Source: Roseiarcus sp036489975 (GTDB lineage: Bacteria; Pseudomonadota; Alphaproteobacteria; Rhizobiales; Beijerinckiaceae). Taken from it: DNA of 64,000 nt. A model generated the notes under the pieces. It was not told where the DNA came from and searched no databases. It worked only from the letters and a program-made list of their open reading frames with translations. Below are positions 61,836-64,000 of the stretch, piece after piece (positions within the stretch are counted from its first letter, which is position 1; the number at the start of each line of letters is the position of its first letter). Both the position numbers and the translations under genes were made by a program. The DNA is taken from contig DASXES010000110.1 of the NCBI GenBank assembly GCA_036489975.1, positions 124,001 through 188,000 of the forward strand, in the 5' to 3' direction.

Positions 61836-62423
61836 TTAGGCCGCTTTGGTCGCTTTCTTCAGCGAGAGCAGCCATTCACGCAGCTTAGTGACTTGGTCTT
61901 CATTTAGCGTTGAACCGTAATGGCCGACGATCTCAAACGGTGATCCGCCGTTCTTCTTAAATATCTCCCGAAGCACATCGAGCGTTTGCTCGCGACCGAG
62001 AGCGATCTCCGCTGGATCGATCAAGGAAATGCAGTCAGTCCCCACGATGTAATTGGGGGTGCGCCTAGCAAACGTCGCCGGATCATGAGTGTCGAGTTCG
62101 TGCTGTGCGCCGCTCGCATCGACGACTACGTTTCCAGTCAGTTGACCGTCTTCACGCATTCGAAGGCGCTGATCAGGAAACCGCTCATACGCTTGTACGG
62201 CGTCAATCTTCTGTGCAACTGCGAAGCCACCCATCACGAATTGGCGCACATTGGGAAGCTTGCCGGATATCACGAGCAAGTGATCCCCATCAGTGACTTG
62301 GCGCCTGAGATCAGGGCGACAAGTTCCGAGACTCGCCTCCGGCCCGAGGTAAGGATCTTTTACATGCTTACCAAGCTGCGGATCATAGCCGCGACTGGTT
62401 ATAAATATTTTACCAATCATCAT
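61836..62423 (-). CDS. Possible nucleotide-modification-associated (Nmad-like) protein
   Basis: About 195 residues from ATG 62423, overlapping the stop of the HigA/ImmA gene (ATGA). The stretch KDPYLGPEASLGTCRPDLRR followed by VTDGDHLLVISGKLP and QFVMGGFAVAQKI resembles proteins where LGxCxPxIRRxxxxGDxVxVxSG marks the nucleotide-modification-associated (Nmad) group, which have EVE/ASCH-like folds and occur near DNA base-modification genes. This is from memory of the pattern and is not certain. The rest (TPNYIVGTDCISLI, KNGGSPFEIVGHYG) suggests an alpha/beta fold. Confidence 0.6.
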   Translation of the reverse strand: MMIGKIFITSRGYDPQLGKHVKDPYLGPEASLGTCRPDLRRQVTDGDHLLVISGKLPNVRQFVMGGFAVAQKIDAVQAYERFPDQRLRMREDGQLTGNVVVDASGAQHELDTHDPATFARRTPNYIVGTDCISLIDPAEIALGREQTLDVLREIFKKNGGSPFEIVGHYGSTLNEDQVTKLREWLLSLKKATKAA

Positions 62424-63562
62424 TGACTCCAAGTCTGGTCGTCATCTTCAGCAAACTGCCAATCAAGATTTTGCTTGAGGGCGTTTCCTTGATGATGCGC
62501 CAGTAGGCGCTCATGCTGCAATCGACCAACAACGATACCCGGGCCGATTCCGATCGCTTCCGCAAATTCGTGAATGTCTTCGTTCGTAAAGCTTTTCTTC
62601 CGCACGAACTCGCCTAGAGCGGCAGGCGGAATCAGTGTATCTACTGCAAACTGATTGGCCTCGTTCTCATACTGTTGCATTTCAGGGTCAACGACCTGAT
62701 CCGAAAGATTATCGGCTGCGTTATCCAGAACGAACGATCTATTTTTTCTATGAAGGAGCACATGGCCGACTTCATGAAAGAAGGTAAACCACATCTGATC
62801 GTCCGTTTTGTACCGCAGCGTCAAAGCAATGAGGGCCTTCCTGTCGGAAAGCCATCGTGCACTGCCGCTAATCGCACAGTGAGGCAGTTCTGGAACCCAG
62901 ACCACAGCAACCCCTGCCCCCGCGCAAATCTTCTGGATCGGTTCCATGACCTCATTGGCCCGTGTTCTGGTGAGGCGCCTCAATTCTTCGATCGACGCCC
63001 GGAGTAAACGCTCATTGAAATCCGCCGTCTGAAGTTCTGCCGCCACAAGCTCCGTTTCGCGGACCCACGCGGAAACTGCTTCAACGCTGGTCGTGAATTT
63101 TCGGGTTTGTCGGTACGCCACCCGAGAAGCGCTCCATACAGCATCCCAGCTTTTAGGAGATGAGACGCCGAGGAAGTGAAGCAAGGCATTTACTTCAGAC
63201 TGCCCCGGCTTCAAAAAGCGGAGCTTGCGCATCTCCTTGAGAGGAAACTTGCGAGCCCACTCCGACCATTGAGCCGACTGCGCGAGTTCGAAGTGTCTCG
63301 CCTCAGCTTCGTCGAACTGACGCTGAAGGTTGAGCCAAAAATGTGCGGGGCGCTGAAGGACCTTCTCCAAGGCAAGCGCCGTCGGCGCCGTAACCGGCGC
63401 CTTTCCATTACAAATCTCGCTGATGGTCTTTGGCGTGAGGCCTGTACGCCGCGCCAGATCGCGCTGTGCCCACCCGTGAAATTCAAGATAGTCCGCCACG
63501 ACCTCGCCAGGATGCGGGACAGCCGTCGGCTCGAGCAGAGTAGCTTGCTGATCGTTATCCAT
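62420..63562 (-). CDS. HigA-type antitoxin fused to an ImmA/IrrE metallopeptidase
   Basis: A 380-residue protein. Residues 15-80 are an XRE helix-turn-helix of HigA type (PHPGEVVADYLEFHGWAQRD, LARRTGLTPKTISEICNGKA). Residues about 185-345 are an ImmA/IrrE peptidase with the zinc motif in MWFTFFHEVGHVLLHRKNR (HExxH form HEVGH) and the downstream ENEANQFAVDTLIPPAAL Glu. It overlaps the toxin gene by eight bases. The antitoxin part should bind HigB and repress the operon; the peptidase part may cleave a regulator. Confidence 0.9.
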   Translation of the reverse strand: MDNDQQATLLEPTAVPHPGEVVADYLEFHGWAQRDLARRTGLTPKTISEICNGKAPVTAPTALALEKVLQRPAHFWLNLQRQFDEAEARHFELAQSAQWSEWARKFPLKEMRKLRFLKPGQSEVNALLHFLGVSSPKSWDAVWSASRVAYRQTRKFTTSVEAVSAWVRETELVAAELQTADFNERLLRASIEELRRLTRTRANEVMEPIQKICAGAGVAVVWVPELPHCAISGSARWLSDRKALIALTLRYKTDDQMWFTFFHEVGHVLLHRKNRSFVLDNAADNLSDQVVDPEMQQYENEANQFAVDTLIPPAALGEFVRKKSFTNEDIHEFAEAIGIGPGIVVGRLQHERLLAHHQGNALKQNLDWQFAEDDDQTWSQ

Positions 63563-63899
63563 GGGTATCCTCGATTGCTACGATTTCGATCTTCGTTATC
63601 AATGCCCACCGCTTTTGCTCACCGGAGCGGTCCTTCGGGGCACTCTCTTCGATTGGCACGAATAACAGTCGGTAGGGCTGTTTCAGGTCGATCGAAAAGG
63701 TGCCCGCAAGTTCTCCTTTCAATTCATGACAACGTTCAGGCCCAGACCCCGGCGGCCAGAAGTCCGCCAGCGACACGGCGGCACGCAACTCACTGAGGCG
63801 CAACATGATCTTCTTCATCATGTCTTGGCCGTATTGCTTCTGACATGCCGCTTTGCTTTCAAGAGCCGCCTTAAGCTTGTTTTTGACCATAATTTCCAT
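63555..63899 (-). CDS. HigB-like (RelE/ParE superfamily) toxin
   Basis: A 114-residue protein, MEIMVKNKLKAALESKAACQ.... ERCHELKGELAGTFSIDLKQ followed by PYRLLFVPIEE is the RelE/HigB core, with the Arg of the active site in PYRLLF. The overlap with the HigA-type gene and the order toxin-antitoxin fit higBA. HigB toxins cut mRNA at the ribosome. It is the first gene of the four-gene operon. Confidence 0.85.
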   Translation of the reverse strand: MEIMVKNKLKAALESKAACQKQYGQDMMKKIMLRLSELRAAVSLADFWPPGSGPERCHELKGELAGTFSIDLKQPYRLLFVPIEESAPKDRSGEQKRWALITKIEIVAIEDTHG

Positions 63900-63960
63900 T
63901 TGTTACCTATTTGGTAATCGCTTCATTCGATTGCTATATTACCTAATAGGTAACAGCAGA
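63900..63960 (-). promoter_or_regulatory. Promoter with two matching palindromes before the toxin gene
   Basis: Two 15-base inverted repeats of the form TTACC-N5-GGTAA lie at 63903-63917 and 63939-63953, with centres 36 bases apart. Between them, on the minus strand, TAATAT (63942-63937) could be the -10 box. Repressor bound at both sites would cover the promoter. The HigA-type protein at 62420 is the expected binder (autoregulation). AT-rich compared with flanking genes. Confidence 0.75.
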
Positions 63961-64000
63961 TAATCCATGCGGAAGGCTGTGTCAAGGGGTGTTCCTGTTT

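Noticed and set aside
63967..64000. Possible start of a plus-strand gene at the right edge (ATG 63967)
   Set aside because: Only eleven codons are visible and there is no ribosome binding site, so it cannot be supported.

Overview
The window is a GC-rich chromosomal segment from an alphaproteobacterium. The gene set (ntrY-ntrX-hfq-hflX, DUF1127 and DUF4170 proteins, two-domain cold-shock proteins, a waaA-lpxK lipid A operon) points to Hyphomicrobiales/Rhizobiales, perhaps near Methylocystaceae/Beijerinckiaceae. The family-level placement is inference from gene content only. I saw no rRNA, tRNA, CRISPR array or insertion sequence.

Layout. 1-3.4 kb: a small nitrogen/flavin cluster (DUF1989 protein with a ribbon-helix-helix partner, flavin reductase-like protein, orphan BMP-type binding protein). 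3.5-8.9 kb: nitrogen regulation and RNA control (ntrY, ntrX, hfq, hflX). 9-12.2 kb: an intergenic repeat, a palindromic operator candidate, then DUF417 membrane protein, GntR regulator, TauE/SafE exporter and DUF1634 protein. 12.2-19.6 kb, mostly minus strand: mazG, a double cold-shock protein, parE, trpC-trpD-trpG. 19.7-27.1 kb: DUF1127 protein and divergent LysR regulator, a frameshifted membrane protein, a frameshifted photolyase, RNase D, alpha/beta hydrolase, cysteine desulfurase. 27.1-31.9 kb: BrnT/BrnA toxin-antitoxin, rpoZ, a second double cold-shock protein, DUF192 protein, Ppx/GppA, rlmE. 32-47.9 kb: LuxR-type regulator, a PEP-CTERM protein fused by read-through to a small secreted protein, metabolic and membrane genes, a frameshifted Rieske oxygenase, clpS, amidohydrolase, slipin, SDR/DsbA-like pair, and a 53-residue Flp pilin. 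48-54.3 kb: second copy of the intergenic repeat, GT87 glycosyltransferase, TerC, two LysE exporters around a sugar kinase, PPOX protein. 54.3-60.5 kb: GDSL hydrolase, a low-GC gene with a papain-like look, then cysQ-like, DUF4170, DUF374 acyltransferase, waaA, lpxK. 60.6-64 kb: an accessory four-gene minus-strand operon (HigB-like toxin, HigA/ImmA fusion, a possible nucleotide-modification-associated protein, an internally duplicated zinc-ribbon protein) behind a promoter with two matching palindromes.

Most notable: (1) two copies (about 9.0-9.26 kb and 48.2-48.47 kb) of an element that on the minus strand has a conserved promoter-like sequence (TTGAnA, 17-base spacer, TAnnnT), an internal hairpin and a terminal hairpin with a compensatory base-pair change, so it may be an undescribed small-RNA family; (2) the four-gene HigBA-type island with an unfamiliar duplicated zinc-ribbon protein; (3) three genes each broken by a single missing base, which may be assembly errors and should be checked before any is called a pseudogene.
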